Positions 1 through 8,462 of a stretch of 64,000 bases of DNA are shown here, piece by piece; position 1 is the first letter of the stretch; every line of letters begins with the position of its first letter. The stretch covers positions 1,736,001 through 1,800,000 of the forward strand of contig NZ_JBAMHQ010000001.1 in the NCBI RefSeq assembly GCF_037081775.1. The letters run 5' to 3'. Made by a program: the position numbers and the translations under genes. The notes under the pieces are model-generated. The model saw nothing but the letters and a program-made list of their open reading frames with translations, was not told the origin of the DNA and did no database searches. Source of the stretch: Haladaptatus sp. ZSTT2. Lineage in GTDB: Archaea; Halobacteriota; Halobacteria; Halobacteriales; Halococcaceae.

Positions 1-189
1 GGCCGGTGGCGCGAGGTCACCATCGCCGTCCTCGCGATTGCTGCGTTTGGCGCGCCCGGGGGGATGTTCATGATGTTCATCCTCTCGATTCCGACGCTGC
101 TTGCCTACTTCATCGGGCTTGGGCTGCTCTGGGTCGTCACGCTCGGCGGCCGTCGCATCCCCGAGAAAAAGCAAGCGGGTGCGGACTAG
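1..189 (+). CDS. C-terminal end of a small membrane protein (partial)
   Basis: An open frame enters from the left edge in frame 1 and ends at TAG 187-189, giving 62 residues. The translation has two hydrophobic stretches (from TIAVLAIAAFGAPG through MFMMFILSIPTLLAYFIGLGLLWVVTL), then a short basic cytoplasmic-type tail (GGRRIPEKKQAGAD). This looks like the last two membrane segments of a small integral membrane protein. The start is outside the window and I do not recognise a family. The next gene begins 35 bp downstream with its own promoter, so the two are probably separate transcripts. Confidence 0.6.
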   Translation, partial: GRWREVTIAVLAIAAFGAPGGMFMMFILSIPTLLAYFIGLGLLWVVTLGGRRIPEKKQAGAD

Positions 190-194
190 TACAG

Positions 195-203
195 GTTTAA
201 GTA
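195..203 (+). promoter_or_regulatory. TATA box of the RHH/transporter operon
   Basis: The T/A-rich element GTTTAAGTAA lies 22-30 nt upstream of the ATG at 225. That is the spacing expected for an archaeal promoter giving a leaderless mRNA. It is the only such element between the preceding stop and the RHH gene. Confidence 0.55.
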
Positions 204-224
204 ATCGAGTCGTAATTTTTTCAT

Positions 225-398
225 ATGCCTAAAATCAGCGTTGAGGTCCCACAGGAACTTCTCTCAGACCTCGATGCCCACGTCGGAGACGAGGGAAAAT
301 TTGTCAACCGCAGCGAGGCAATTCGCGCGTCGATTCGGAAAATGCTCGATTTACTGGATGAAATTGACGACCGACACGGGAGAATCGAGGATGAGTGA
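225..398 (+). CDS. Ribbon-helix-helix (CopG/NikR-like) regulator
   Basis: This 57-residue protein begins MPKISVEVPQELLSDLDAHV and carries the one-domain ribbon-helix-helix pattern: a beta strand (KISVEVP), helix A (ELLSDLDAHVGD) and helix B after NRSEAIRASIRKML. Such proteins bind DNA as dimers through the paired N-terminal strands. It has no metal-sensing domain, so it is not a full NikR. The last 8 bp overlap the start of the transporter gene at 391, so the two are translationally coupled. It may regulate that operon, which is inference from position. The gene is too short for many callers. Confidence 0.75.
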   Translation: MPKISVEVPQELLSDLDAHVGDEGKFVNRSEAIRASIRKMLDLLDEIDDRHGRIEDE

Positions 399-1107
399 CG
401 GGGACGATATCGTCGTTATCTCACTTGCGTCTCTCTTCATCACTGCGCTCGTCACCGCCCAACTCACCGCCTCGAAGGTGCTCGCCTTTGCCATTCCTTT
501 CTCGCTTCCCTTCACCGGCAACACGCTCACGCTCCCCGGCGCGGCGCTCGCCTACGCGCTCACCTTCTTCGCCTCTGACTGCTATGCCGAACTCTACGGC
601 CGAGAGCGTGCGACTCGCCTCGTGAACATCGGCTTTGTGATGAACTTCATCATGCTCGCGCTCGTCTGGACGACGATTCAAGCACCGACGTTCCAGTTTT
701 CGCCGGTTGATGCCGGAACCTTCGCCCAGGTGCTCGGCGCGAGTACGAACATCGTCATCGGCAGCCTCGCCGCCTACATCGTGAGCCAGAACTGGGACGT
801 GTTCGCGTTCCATAGAATCAGAGAGTACACCGACGGCGACCACCTCTGGCTTAGAAACATCGGCTCGACCGCGAGCAGCCAGATTATCGACACCGTCATC
901 TTCGTCACGCTCGCCTTCCTCCTCGTCCCCCAACTCCTCGGGACGGGCGCACCACTGCCGCTCCCGCAGGTCGCGGGTCTCATCATCGGCCAGTACGTCC
1001 TCAAACTCCTGATTGCGTTCGCAGACACCCCGTTCGTCTACGCGGTCGTCGGCTACGTCCGCTCGCGTGAGGAGGGCGCAGAAACCGGCGGCTTCGTGTT
1101 CGACTAA
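391..1107 (+). CDS. VUT-family queuosine/archaeosine precursor transporter (YhhQ-like)
   Basis: This 238-residue integral membrane protein has about six hydrophobic segments. Family features include TAQLTASKVLAF near the N-terminus, FASDCYAELYGR around 60-75 and GSTASSQIIDTVIFV near 150-165, typical of the YhhQ/VUT (COG1738) family. Bacterial members import preQ0/preQ1. An archaeal member probably supplies a deazapurine for archaeosine, which is inferred. I chose the ATG at 391 because it overlaps the upstream RHH stop and starts a typical N-terminus (MSDGDDIVVISLASLFITALV). A longer frame from 241 would run through the RHH gene in another register. Confidence 0.85.
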   Translation: MSDGDDIVVISLASLFITALVTAQLTASKVLAFAIPFSLPFTGNTLTLPGAALAYALTFFASDCYAELYGRERATRLVNIGFVMNFIMLALVWTTIQAPTFQFSPVDAGTFAQVLGASTNIVIGSLAAYIVSQNWDVFAFHRIREYTDGDHLWLRNIGSTASSQIIDTVIFVTLAFLLVPQLLGTGAPLPLPQVAGLIIGQYVLKLLIAFADTPFVYAVVGYVRSREEGAETGGFVFD

Positions 1108-1209
1108 CGCATCCTGCGTTTTCTACCCTACCGCAGCCGAGAGCGACGCCTCCCACAACCTCGGCAGTCTCGTACTCGTAAAAATGACTGGCCCGTCACC
1201 GCTCGCAGA

Positions 1210-1971
1210 CTAGTTGTCGATGCGCTCTGCGAAGCCAAAGCGCGGCTTGATGTCCGTGACTTTGACTTCCACCGTTTCGCCTTCTTCCGTGCCCGGAACG
1301 AACAGCGTGTACCCTTCTAATTTGGCGACGCCGTCGCCTTCCTTGCCGACGCTCTCGATGGTGACTTCGACGCGGTCACCCTCGCGGACGGGCGAGGTGA
1401 GGAAGCCTTTGGCGACCAGATAGAGTTCGGAGGATTCGTCACGCGAGGCGTCGGGGTGGATGGCGCGGACGTATTTGAACTCCTTTCCCATGTCCTCGCG
1501 GAGCGGTTGGACGTCTTGACCGTCGAAAATCTTGGCCACGAAGTCGCCGCCGGGGGCGAGGATATCGATTGCCGTCTCGAACGCTTGGCGAGCGAGGTAC
1601 GCAGAGCGCGCCGAGTCTAAGCTGTACTCGCCGGTCATGTTCGGCGCCATGTCGGAGATGACGACGTCGGCCTCGCCTGCGGTCTCTCTCACCGCGTCTT
1701 TGATTTCGTCGGTCGTCATGTCGCCTTTGATGGTCTCCACGCCGTCGATGGGGTCGATGCGCTGGAGGTCGACGCCGATGACCGTCCCCGAGGGGCCGGC
1801 CAACTCGTTTGCGACCTGCAGCCAGCCACCGGGGGCGGCCCCGAGGTCGACCACGGTGTCGCCTTCGTCGATGAGGTGGGCCTCTTCGTTCAGCTGTTTC
1901 AGCTTGTAGGCCGCCCGCGACCGGTAGCCTTCCTGCTTCGATTTGTTGTAGTAGTGGTCTTTGCGTGGCAT
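1210..1971 (-). CDS. rlmE: 23S rRNA 2'-O-methyltransferase RlmE with TRAM domain
   Basis: This 253-residue protein belongs to the FtsJ/RrmJ family, which methylates the 2'-hydroxyl of a uridine in the 23S rRNA A loop using SAM. The SAM-binding motif VDLGAAPGGW is at 41-50. The K-D-K-E catalytic tetrad can be placed at K23 (RAAYKL), D107 (ISDMAPN), K147 (AKIFDG) and E182 (SSELYLVA). Residues about 193-252 form a C-terminal TRAM domain (REGDRVEVTIESVGKEGDGVAK), a typical archaeal addition. I start at MPRKDHYYNK; a longer frame reaches 2064 but its extra residues are not family-like. It lies 93 bp downstream of arsM on the same strand. Confidence 0.93.
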   Translation of the reverse strand: MPRKDHYYNKSKQEGYRSRAAYKLKQLNEEAHLIDEGDTVVDLGAAPGGWLQVANELAGPSGTVIGVDLQRIDPIDGVETIKGDMTTDEIKDAVRETAGEADVVISDMAPNMTGEYSLDSARSAYLARQAFETAIDILAPGGDFVAKIFDGQDVQPLREDMGKEFKYVRAIHPDASRDESSELYLVAKGFLTSPVREGDRVEVTIESVGKEGDGVAKLEGYTLFVPGTEEGETVEVKVTDIKPRFGFAERIDN

Positions 1972-2064
1972 CTGATTGCCGTGGCGTAGGGAACGGGGCT
2001 TCTTACGCCCTTCGACCCACAGAAACGGGGCTGTGGGTGGTCGAGCGGAGCGAGAACAGCCCAC

Positions 2065-2907
2065 TCATGCGGGCGTTTCGCCACCCGATTCTGGCTTCTC
2101 GCCCGTAATCGTCGCCGAAACGATGTAGTCGCTGAGATTGAGTGACGCGTCCCACTCGCGGATGAACTCCGCGCTCTCGCCCTTCGGCGTGATTTCGACG
2201 TTCTCGAACCCGGCCGCAGCCAGCATTGTTTCGAGGTTCTCGATAGTCGATGCTCCGGCGACGCAGGCGGCCACCGACTCGGGATTTTTCCGAACCGATT
2301 CGGGAACCGACGTGGCCATCACCACGTCGGAAATCGCCAGCCTGCCGCCGGGGTTGAGGACACGGTACGCCTCGCGGAACACCTGTGGCTTCTCGGGTGA
2401 GAGGTTGATGACGCAGTTCGAAATGATGACATCGATTGTCTCGTCTGCGACGGGGAGATGTTCGATTTCGCCGAGGCGGAACTCGACCGTCCTTGCGCCG
2501 TTTTTCGCCACGTTGTCACGGGCCTTCTCAACCATCTCGGGGGTCATGTCGACGCCGATGACCCGGCCCATTTCGCCCACCTGCTGGGCGGCGAGGAAGC
2601 AGTCGAAGCCGGCTCCAGACCCCAAATCGAGGACGGTGTCGCCCACGGTGAGCGCGGCGAGCGCGGTTGGATTGCCACAGCCGAGGCCCAAATCCGCACC
2701 CGCTTCGACCGACTGCATTTCGTCGGCCGAGTAGCCGAGTCGTGCAGAGCTAGCCGTGGCTGACTCGCCATCACAGCAGCCGCCGCTCTCACAACCCGTC
2801 TCCATTGCGGTGGCGATGTTCGCGTAGCGAGCGCGAACCGCTCGTCGCTGTGCGGTCGCGTCGCGTTCGGTTGCGGTGTCGTCTACACTCTTTGTCTGCT
2901 CTGTCAT
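2065..2907 (-). CDS. arsM: Arsenite S-adenosylmethionine methyltransferase ArsM
   Basis: This 280-residue class I methyltransferase converts As(III) to methylated arsenicals. SAM motif I is LDLGSGAG at 93-100. The three cysteines that bind As(III) in the family are seen as C77 (GLGCGNPTA), C165 (ISNCVINLS) and C215 (VAACVAGA). An N-terminal cysteine cluster, C39 and C44-C45 (ETGCESGGCC), is also present. The start ATG overlaps the arsC stop by 4 bp (2904-2907), so arsR, arsC and arsM form one translationally coupled operon. The C-terminus (GEKPESGGETPA) is a short hydrophilic tail. Confidence 0.95.
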   Translation of the reverse strand: MTEQTKSVDDTATERDATAQRRAVRARYANIATAMETGCESGGCCDGESATASSARLGYSADEMQSVEAGADLGLGCGNPTALAALTVGDTVLDLGSGAGFDCFLAAQQVGEMGRVIGVDMTPEMVEKARDNVAKNGARTVEFRLGEIEHLPVADETIDVIISNCVINLSPEKPQVFREAYRVLNPGGRLAISDVVMATSVPESVRKNPESVAACVAGASTIENLETMLAAAGFENVEITPKGESAEFIREWDASLNLSDYIVSATITGEKPESGGETPA

Positions 2908-3335
2908 TGTAATTCCTCCTCGATTTCGTCAAACAGCGCGTGAACGTTCGCCGCAATCTCGTCTCGAATCTCGCGGACGCGCTCTACGTCTTGGCCGTCC
3001 GGGTCTGCGAGTGCCCAGTCTCGCACGTCGACGCCCGCGGCGGGGTCGAGTTCGAGTGTCGAACAGCCCATCGTCGCCACGTAGTCACACGAGGCCAGTT
3101 CCTCTGTCGTGATCTGGCGGGGAGTGCGGTCTTGTAGGTCGAAGCCATCCTCCGCCATGATTTCTACCACTTCCTCGTGGACGTGGGCTGCGGGGTGGGT
3201 GCCACCGGTCAGAATTTCGACCTCGGTTTCGAGGCCGCGTTCTGCTCGCTCACGTTCTGCGAACGCGGTTGACATCTGGCTGCGCCCGGCGTTCTGGACG
3301 CACATGAACGCGACGCGAATCGGTGTGTCGCTCAT
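2904..3335 (-). CDS. arsC: Arsenate reductase ArsC (low-molecular-weight phosphatase type)
   Basis: This 143-residue protein has the LMW tyrosine-phosphatase P-loop C12-VQNAG-R18-S19 (CX5R) near its N-terminus. Further cysteines at C83 and C91 match the three-cysteine relay of thioredoxin-coupled arsenate reductases, and DP at 111-112 supplies the general acid. It should reduce As(V) to As(III), the ArsM substrate. I start at MSDTPIRVAFMC (3335), which overlaps the arsR stop as ATGA. The longer frame to 3410 adds only arginine-rich residues in antiphase to arsR. Confidence 0.93.
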   Translation of the reverse strand: MSDTPIRVAFMCVQNAGRSQMSTAFAERERAERGLETEVEILTGGTHPAAHVHEEVVEIMAEDGFDLQDRTPRQITTEELASCDYVATMGCSTLELDPAAGVDVRDWALADPDGQDVERVREIRDEIAANVHALFDEIEEELQ

Positions 3336-3730
3336 TCGTCTCCACCTCGGGTCGCGTCGAGCGCGGCGACGAGCTTCTCGGCGCGCGGCGTCGTCTGATA
3401 GTAACGCCACGTCCCTGACTTTCGCCGCGACAGCAGTCCGGCTTCGGTGAGGTCTGACAGCGCGTGGCTGACCGCGCTCTCGCTCACGTCGAACAACGGC
3501 GTGATTTCACAGACGCAGAGTTCGCCGTCTGCGGCGACGAGCAGGCGCACAATCCGGTAGCGTGTCTCGTTGCCGAGCGTTTTCAACACCGCACTGTCTG
3601 TCTCATAAGTCTCTGGCATCTGCTCGGTCAGCGAGGCGAGCGCGTCGAGTCGGGCATCCACATCCGCGTCACAACAGGTGCCGCTCTCGTCCGCGAGGAG
3701 GCGGCGAAGTCGCGTCGTATCTTGGGCCAT
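3332..3730 (-). CDS. arsR: ArsR-family arsenic-responsive repressor
   Basis: This 132-residue winged-helix repressor has the metal-site motif ELCVCEI in its DNA-binding helix region (C72 and C74), the classical ArsR As(III) site. The recognition helix is SESAVSHALSDL (83-94). An extra vicinal pair C19-C20 near the N-terminus (ESGTCCDAD) is unusual and could be a third or alternative ligand. It is the first gene of arsR-arsC-arsM. A perfect dyad sits 12 bp upstream of its start and is the likely operator. The start is ATG 3730; an ATG at 3748 in the same frame would place the dyad inside the gene. Confidence 0.92.
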   Translation of the reverse strand: MAQDTTRLRRLLADESGTCCDADVDARLDALASLTEQMPETYETDSAVLKTLGNETRYRIVRLLVAADGELCVCEITPLFDVSESAVSHALSDLTEAGLLSRRKSGTWRYYQTTPRAEKLVAALDATRGGDE

Positions 3731-3741
3731 GATTGAATACT

Positions 3742-3755
3742 TGAACAACTGTTCA
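3742..3755. promoter_or_regulatory. ArsR operator dyad
   Basis: The sequence TGAACA-AC-TGTTCA is a perfect 6-bp inverted repeat with a 2-bp centre. It matches the TGAA-N6-TTCA pattern known for ArsR/SmtB repressors. It lies 12-25 bp upstream of the arsR ATG, about where the transcription start and TATA region of a leaderless transcript would be, so bound repressor would block initiation. Confidence 0.75.
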
Positions 3756-4056
3756 TATTAGGGTTTCGGCGCGTATCAGTGGCTCAGGAGGCAAAATCTA
3801 TTGTCGGCACGCGTGAGTTCTGGAGCAATATTGTGTACTCAGTATGGGTTCTGGCCGTGGAGCGGATTGTGGGTTCTGTGGCACGCGTCGTTGTTCTGTT
3901 CGTACGTCCTCGCTCGTGGGGCGACAGCCGGGTTTTGATGTGAGGTCGAGTCGGCTGGTTGCTGGCCACAAAACTCACTGACGGCTATCGCGCACGCGCG
4001 GGTCCGCAGGCGCGAACGCGAGTCTTTTTATGCCGGGCTTTCGTACCCCGAAATAC
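3756..4056. other. Intergenic region between ars operon and pcnA
   Basis: About 300 bp separate two divergent units. It holds the TATA-like CTTTTTATG at about 4023-4031, 26-34 nt before the pcnA ATG. It also has a 9-bp direct repeat TGGGTTCTG at 3845-3853 and 3870-3878. I see no open frame with coding character and no RNA gene here. Confidence 0.5.
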
Positions 4057-4800
4057 ATGTTCAAGGCTATCGTGGGCGCTGAAACGCTCCGGACGGCCCT
4101 TGATTCCGTGAGTGTGCTGGTAGACGAGTGTAAAATCCACCTCAACGAGGACGGGTTCGCCATCCGGGCGGTCGACCCCGCGAACGTTGGGATGGTTGAC
4201 CTTACGCTCGATGCCAGCGCCTTCGAGTCCTACGAGGCGGACGGCGGCGTCATTGGCGTTAATCTCTCCCGACTGGAGAACATCGCAGGAATGGCCAGCT
4301 CCGGCCAGCTTGTGCAGCTCGAACTCGACGAGGAGACGCGCAAGCTCCACATCCAAATCGAGGGCTTAGAGTACACCCTCGCGCTCATCGACCCCGACTC
4401 CATCCGGCAGGAACCAGACATTCCGAATCTGGACCTCCCAGCACAGGTCGTCATCGAGGGACGCGACATCGACCGGGCAGTCAAGGCCGCCGATATGGTC
4501 TCAGACCACATCGCACTCGGCGTCGAAGAGGCAGACGAGCTGTTCTACGTGTCCGCAGAGGGCGACACGGACGACGTGCGCCTCGAACTCCCCCGCGAAG
4601 ACCTCATCGACCTCCAAGCCGGGCAAGCGCGCTCGCTGTTCTCGCTCGACTATCTGAAAGATATGAACAAGGCCATCCCGAAAGACGGGGAGGTCACCAT
4701 CGACTTAGGCGAGGAGTTCCCGGTGAAACTCCACTTCGAACTCGCAGAGGGACAGGGCAGCGTCACCTACATGCTCGCCCCACGCATCCAGAGCGACTAA
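4057..4800 (+). CDS. pcn: DNA polymerase sliding clamp PCNA
   Basis: This 247-residue protein ([49 protein letters not shown]) is a standard-length archaeal PCNA made of two similar halves. It trimerises round DNA and tethers polymerase, ligase and FEN1. The hydrophobic pocket strand and interdomain segment ([30 protein letters not shown]) and the C-terminal MLAPRIQSD are recognisable. I start at 4057, not 4030, because MFKAIVGAE is the family N-terminus and a TATA element sits 26-34 nt upstream. The primase large subunit gene follows, a replication pairing common in haloarchaea. Confidence 0.96.
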   Translation: MFKAIVGAETLRTALDSVSVLVDECKIHLNEDGFAIRAVDPANVGMVDLTLDASAFESYEADGGVIGVNLSRLENIAGMASSGQLVQLELDEETRKLHIQIEGLEYTLALIDPDSIRQEPDIPNLDLPAQVVIEGRDIDRAVKAADMVSDHIALGVEEADELFYVSAEGDTDDVRLELPREDLIDLQAGQARSLFSLDYLKDMNKAIPKDGEVTIDLGEEFPVKLHFELAEGQGSVTYMLAPRIQSD

Positions 4801-4921
4801 CCACACTTCTCTCTCCTTTCGCCACGCACCCTGAGCGCTGGTGCCCGTTGTGCCCATCGGCTGACCGAATTCTCAGCAAATCCATTCAATTTATTCGGAC
4901 TCACCAAGAAGGTGCAGTTCA

Positions 4922-6004
4922 ATGAAGCAACTCCACGCCAGATACCCGTTTCTCGCCACCTCACGTCAGGCGGTTCAAGAGGCGGGTGTCGACCTCGCAG
5001 AACTCGTCGCCCGCGAGGACGACCCTGTCGTCGAACGGGCGGTGGCGCGCGTGGAGGGCGCACTCACCGACGGCGACGTGGGCGAACCCGTGCGAAGCGT
5101 CCGCGACGAACTGCTCTCCTACCCGGTCGCACGCGTGCTCGTCTCACTCGTGGACGTTCACATCTGCACCCGGCGCTACGCCCGCGCAGAGGCCACAGCG
5201 GCCCACGAGCGGTTCACAGAGGAGTTCGAAGACCGAACCGAACTCAAGAGCACGCAGACCGAACGCCTCTCGTTCGACCAGTTGCTCGCCGAGTTCGACC
5301 TCACGAGTCACGTCCACGAAGACGGCGCGGGCTACCGCGTCGATGTGGCGACGTACCTCCTGCTCGCGGCCGATATGTGGGGCGACGAGTGGCGACTCGT
5401 CAACCGCGAACTCGCAGACGGGCAGGTGCCGGTGACGCAAGCCGAGTGTTATGATTTGCTCAAACAGGCCATCCAACACCGCATCGAAGACGGCCTGCCG
5501 CTGAACGTCCCCGACGCGATCGCGGAGTCGCTCACAGCGGAAGTTGAACACTTAGAAGAAGTCATCTCGGAACTCGACTTAACTCGGGAAATCGACACCG
5601 TCGTCCCCGACCTATTCCCGCCGTGTATGACCGCGCTGCTCGACAAGATTCAGAAAGGCGAGCACTTAGAACATCACTCGCGCTTTGCCATCACCGCGTT
5701 TCTCGCGAGCATTGGGATGAACACGGACGAAATCGTCTCGCTGTACGAGGTGAACCCCGGCTTCGGTGAGGACATCACGCGCTACCAGACAGACCACATC
5801 CGCGGGGCGACCAGCCCGACCGAGTACTCAGCGCCGTCGTGTGCGACCATGCAGTCCTACGGCGACTGCGTCAACAAAGACGACCGGTGTGAGACCATCT
5901 CGCATCCGATGGCGTACTACGAAAAGGCGCTTGACGACGCCGATGACGACGAACTCACCGACTGGCGCACAGAGCAGGCGGAAGCCGAGTCAGAAGAAGC
6001 CTAA
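4922..6004 (+). CDS. priL: DNA primase large subunit PriL
   Basis: This 360-residue protein is the regulatory, iron-sulfur-containing subunit of the archaeal DNA primase and pairs with PriS to make RNA/DNA primers. The four 4Fe-4S cysteines can be seen in LFPPCMTAL, SAPSCATM, YGDCVNKD and DRCETISHPMAYY in the C-terminal third. An N-terminal helical domain precedes them, and an acidic tail (DDADDDELTDWRTEQAEAESEEA) follows. The Shine-Dalgarno-like AAGGTG at 4909-4914 lies 7 nt before the ATG. Its stop overlaps that of the convergent small membrane gene by 4 bp. Confidence 0.95.
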   Translation: MKQLHARYPFLATSRQAVQEAGVDLAELVAREDDPVVERAVARVEGALTDGDVGEPVRSVRDELLSYPVARVLVSLVDVHICTRRYARAEATAAHERFTEEFEDRTELKSTQTERLSFDQLLAEFDLTSHVHEDGAGYRVDVATYLLLAADMWGDEWRLVNRELADGQVPVTQAECYDLLKQAIQHRIEDGLPLNVPDAIAESLTAEVEHLEEVISELDLTREIDTVVPDLFPPCMTALLDKIQKGEHLEHHSRFAITAFLASIGMNTDEIVSLYEVNPGFGEDITRYQTDHIRGATSPTEYSAPSCATMQSYGDCVNKDDRCETISHPMAYYEKALDDADDDELTDWRTEQAEAESEEA

Positions 6005-6204
6005 TCTTGCCGAGAGAGCCAGAAGCCAACCACGCCCATCAGTAGCACGAACGCGACGATTGTGCCGACGAGCGCGAGCGCGCCCTGACTCGACAGCGAT
6101 TCTTTCGTGTATGTTGCCCCGATGACCACCACCGCAGCGACGAACAGCACGACCGCAAGCGTCGAGACGACGATTTCACGGACTGTGTCCCGCTCTAATT
6201 CCAT
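6001..6204 (-). CDS. Small two-helix membrane protein
   Basis: This 67-residue protein begins MELERDTVREIVVSTLAVVLFVAAVVVIGATY. It has two membrane segments of about 22 residues joined by TKESLSSQG, and ends GFWLSRQD. I know no biochemical function; short proteins of this kind are found next to priL in haloarchaea. I chose ATG 6204 because a TATA-like TTTTGG element (minus strand, about 6227-6234) is at leaderless spacing. The longer frame to 6291 adds a non-membrane, cysteine-containing leader that looks non-coding. Confidence 0.7.
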   Translation of the reverse strand: MELERDTVREIVVSTLAVVLFVAAVVVIGATYTKESLSSQGALALVGTIVAFVLLMGVVGFWLSRQD

Positions 6205-6418
6205 GCACGGCGTTTTCTTCCCCGCTCCAAAAGCGCTTCGAACCCTGTGGCTCCCCTTCCAGTCGAAACATGGGGGGCGTTTACACGCCAATTACGTCGG
6301 AGAAAAACACTGATACGTCCGTGAGAAGAAGCCTTTACGTCTTTTGAACACCTATATTTCCTGTGGAGTGGTTGGCGGACGCTACGGCGAATGACGTGTC
6401 GCTACCCACACAGAAACT

Positions 6419-7090
6419 ATGACGCCTTTGCAAGCAACACCAGCGTCACCAGCACGAAAAATCGCACTCGCCCCGGACACCTCGCGGATGGACCGCCGGT
6501 CTGCGCGTGCGTGGACGGAACGCATGGCCGTCCGACAGCTTCCTGATGGACGCTACGCCGTCGATAGCGAGAGCGGTGCGACGTACGTCGTCGACCTCGC
6601 TCACCACGAGTGTTCCTGCCCGGATTACGAACTCAGACACGCAAAGTGCAAGCACTTGCGCCGCGTCGCCCTCGAAATCACCCTCGGCCGGGTGCCCCCA
6701 CCGGGCAAGTTCACCACCAAATGTGCGGTATGTGGCGACCGCGTCGTCGCCCGGCGGGGCGAGCCTCGCCCGTACCTCTGCAGTGACCACAAACTCGAAG
6801 CCGGTGACCGCGTGACCGACCGTGAGACGGGCGACCGACTCATCGTCTATCGCGTCACGACCGACCGCGCGGATGAGGTCGAGATTCCGTCCGCGAACAC
6901 GACCGTCGCCGGGTATCCCGGCAACCACCGCTACGACGCAGCCGACCTCGTGGTCGAAGTCGTCTACCCCAGTGACACCCTGCGACGCACCCGACTGCGC
7001 CGGTACTCGTTCCCCTACTCGCGGCTCGCCCGACCCGCAGAAGTAGATGCCTCGCCGGAGTCGGCTCCGGACGTGGCGCAAGCGGCCTAG
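6419..7090 (+). CDS. SWIM zinc-finger protein with second zinc knuckle
   Basis: This 223-residue protein has a SWIM motif C65-x-C67-x9-C77-x-H79 ([15 protein letters not shown]). SWIM fingers bind DNA or protein partners, for example in Rad51-paralogue (Shu) complexes. A second possible zinc site is C102-xx-C105 with C121-xx-H124 (CAVCGDRVV...LCSDH). The C-terminal half (130-205) is rich in beta strands and arginine and I do not recognise it. It is convergent with hjc, overlapping by 4 bp, so a recombination role is possible but unproven. Internal ATGs at 6488 and 6524 are alternative starts. Confidence 0.8.
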   Translation: MTPLQATPASPARKIALAPDTSRMDRRSARAWTERMAVRQLPDGRYAVDSESGATYVVDLAHHECSCPDYELRHAKCKHLRRVALEITLGRVPPPGKFTTKCAVCGDRVVARRGEPRPYLCSDHKLEAGDRVTDRETGDRLIVYRVTTDRADEVEIPSANTTVAGYPGNHRYDAADLVVEVVYPSDTLRRTRLRRYSFPYSRLARPAEVDASPESAPDVAQAA

Positions 7091-7524
7091 GTCTCGTCGC
7101 TCAGGTCTGACAGCCGCGTTTTCTTTGATTTTCCAATCAGTTCGTCCAAGTCTTCGCCTTCTGCGAGCGCCGTCTCCTTTTTGACGCGGTAGTTCCCGCC
7201 GTCGGTGACGTAGAGGTCTGCGGGGTGGAAAAAGTACCAGTCCTCGCGGTCAAAGCGCACCGCGATGCGCGGTTTCGCGCCGAAGTTCTGCGAGAAGTAC
7301 ACGAGGGCTTCGACCTCTTCGCCCGTGAGATAGATGGGTCGCCCGGAGGAAGACTTCGCCTCGATTGCGTAGAACACGTCGCCGTTGCCGGCGAGCACGT
7401 CGGGGAGTTCGCGGGTGGTCGCCGCGCCGCTCGCGGGGGCGCGCATGACCGCGAATCCGGCGTCGTCGAGGAGGTTCACGAGTTCGCGCTCGCGCCGATT
7501 CCCCTTCGAGTTGGAGTTTGCCAT
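7087..7524 (-). CDS. hjc: Holliday junction resolvase Hjc
   Basis: This 145-residue nuclease resolves four-way junctions by symmetric cleavage. It belongs to the archaeal Hjc branch of the PD-(D/E)xK superfamily. It begins [46 protein letters not shown]. The catalytic set is E12 or E14, D42 (LPDVLA), and E55 and K57 (AIEAKSS). A TATA element TTTTATAC (minus strand, 7550-7559) is at leaderless distance. Its 3' end overlaps the stop of the SWIM protein gene. Confidence 0.94.
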   Translation of the reverse strand: MANSNSKGNRRERELVNLLDDAGFAVMRAPASGAATTRELPDVLAGNGDVFYAIEAKSSSGRPIYLTGEEVEALVYFSQNFGAKPRIAVRFDREDWYFFHPADLYVTDGGNYRVKKETALAEGEDLDELIGKSKKTRLSDLSDET

Positions 7525-7639
7525 TCGTGGCTCAGAGTGGTCGCCGGGGACGTATAAAAGGCCCTACCCGCCGGGGGTGTCGGCCACCTTGGGGGCCAGA
7601 CGACTTTTACTGGCAATCGGTGAACCTGCGCGTAGCACC

Positions 7640-8452
7640 ATGAGTGGCGAACCAAGCGCGGGCGAGGAACCAGTCACGGCCCAAACCTCCTCGAAGACGA
7701 TTCTCTCGCGGCAAATCGATGAGGGGTTGAACGAACTCACGCGGCCCCGCACGGGGTTGTTTCTCTCCGCGCTCTCTGCGGGCCTCGACATCGGCTTTGG
7801 CCCGCTGTTGATGGCCGTCATCATCACCATGGCGGGCGACGTGTGGAGCGAGCCACTCCTGCACCTCGCGCTCGCAAACGCCTACGCTGTGGGCTTCATC
7901 TTCGTCGTCCTCGGGCGCTCTGAGCTGTTCACCGAACACACAACCCTCGCCGTGTTGCCCGTGTTGAACCGTGATGCCACGCTCGCCCAACTCGGCCGCC
8001 TGTGGGGCATCGTGTATGCTGGCAACATCATCGGCGGCATCGTGTTCGCCGCCATCGCCGTCACCGCCGCGCCGTCGTACGGTATCGCGGACGCCGCTGC
8101 GTTCGTAGAGATTTCGGGGAAACTCACCGAACACTCGACGTGGGGGCTGTTCACCGCCGCGATTCTCGCTGGCTGGCTCATGGGTCTGCTCTCGTGGCTC
8201 GTCGCCGCCGCCCAAGAGACCATCAGCCGCGTCTTTTTCGTCTGGCTCGTCACCGTTACCATCGGGATGGCCGGACTGCCCCACAGCATCGCGGGCAACG
8301 TCGAAGTGCTCGCGGGACTGTTTTTAGTCCCCGAACTCGGCGTCCTCGACTACCTGCACTTCCTCGTGCTCGCAACGGTGGGCAACGCTATCGGCGGCGC
8401 TGTGTTCGTCTCACTGCTCAAATACGGCCACGTCGTCCGTGGCGCAAAATAG
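7640..8452 (+). CDS. Formate/nitrite transporter (FNT) family channel
   Basis: This 270-residue protein has six to seven hydrophobic helices after a 35-residue soluble N-terminus. Family signatures include RTGLFLSALSAGLDIGFGPLL, NAYAVGFIFVVLGRSELFTEHTTLAVLPVL and the repeated NIIGG / GNAIGG turns. FNT proteins form pentameric channels for formate, nitrite, hydrosulfide or similar small anions; the substrate cannot be read from the sequence. I start at 7640 because CTTTTAC at 7602-7611 is at TATA distance. The frame to 7385 runs over hjc and is a shadow. Confidence 0.88.
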   Translation: MSGEPSAGEEPVTAQTSSKTILSRQIDEGLNELTRPRTGLFLSALSAGLDIGFGPLLMAVIITMAGDVWSEPLLHLALANAYAVGFIFVVLGRSELFTEHTTLAVLPVLNRDATLAQLGRLWGIVYAGNIIGGIVFAAIAVTAAPSYGIADAAAFVEISGKLTEHSTWGLFTAAILAGWLMGLLSWLVAAAQETISRVFFVWLVTVTIGMAGLPHSIAGNVEVLAGLFLVPELGVLDYLHFLVLATVGNAIGGAVFVSLLKYGHVVRGAK

Positions 8453-8462
8453 CGTCGTGACC

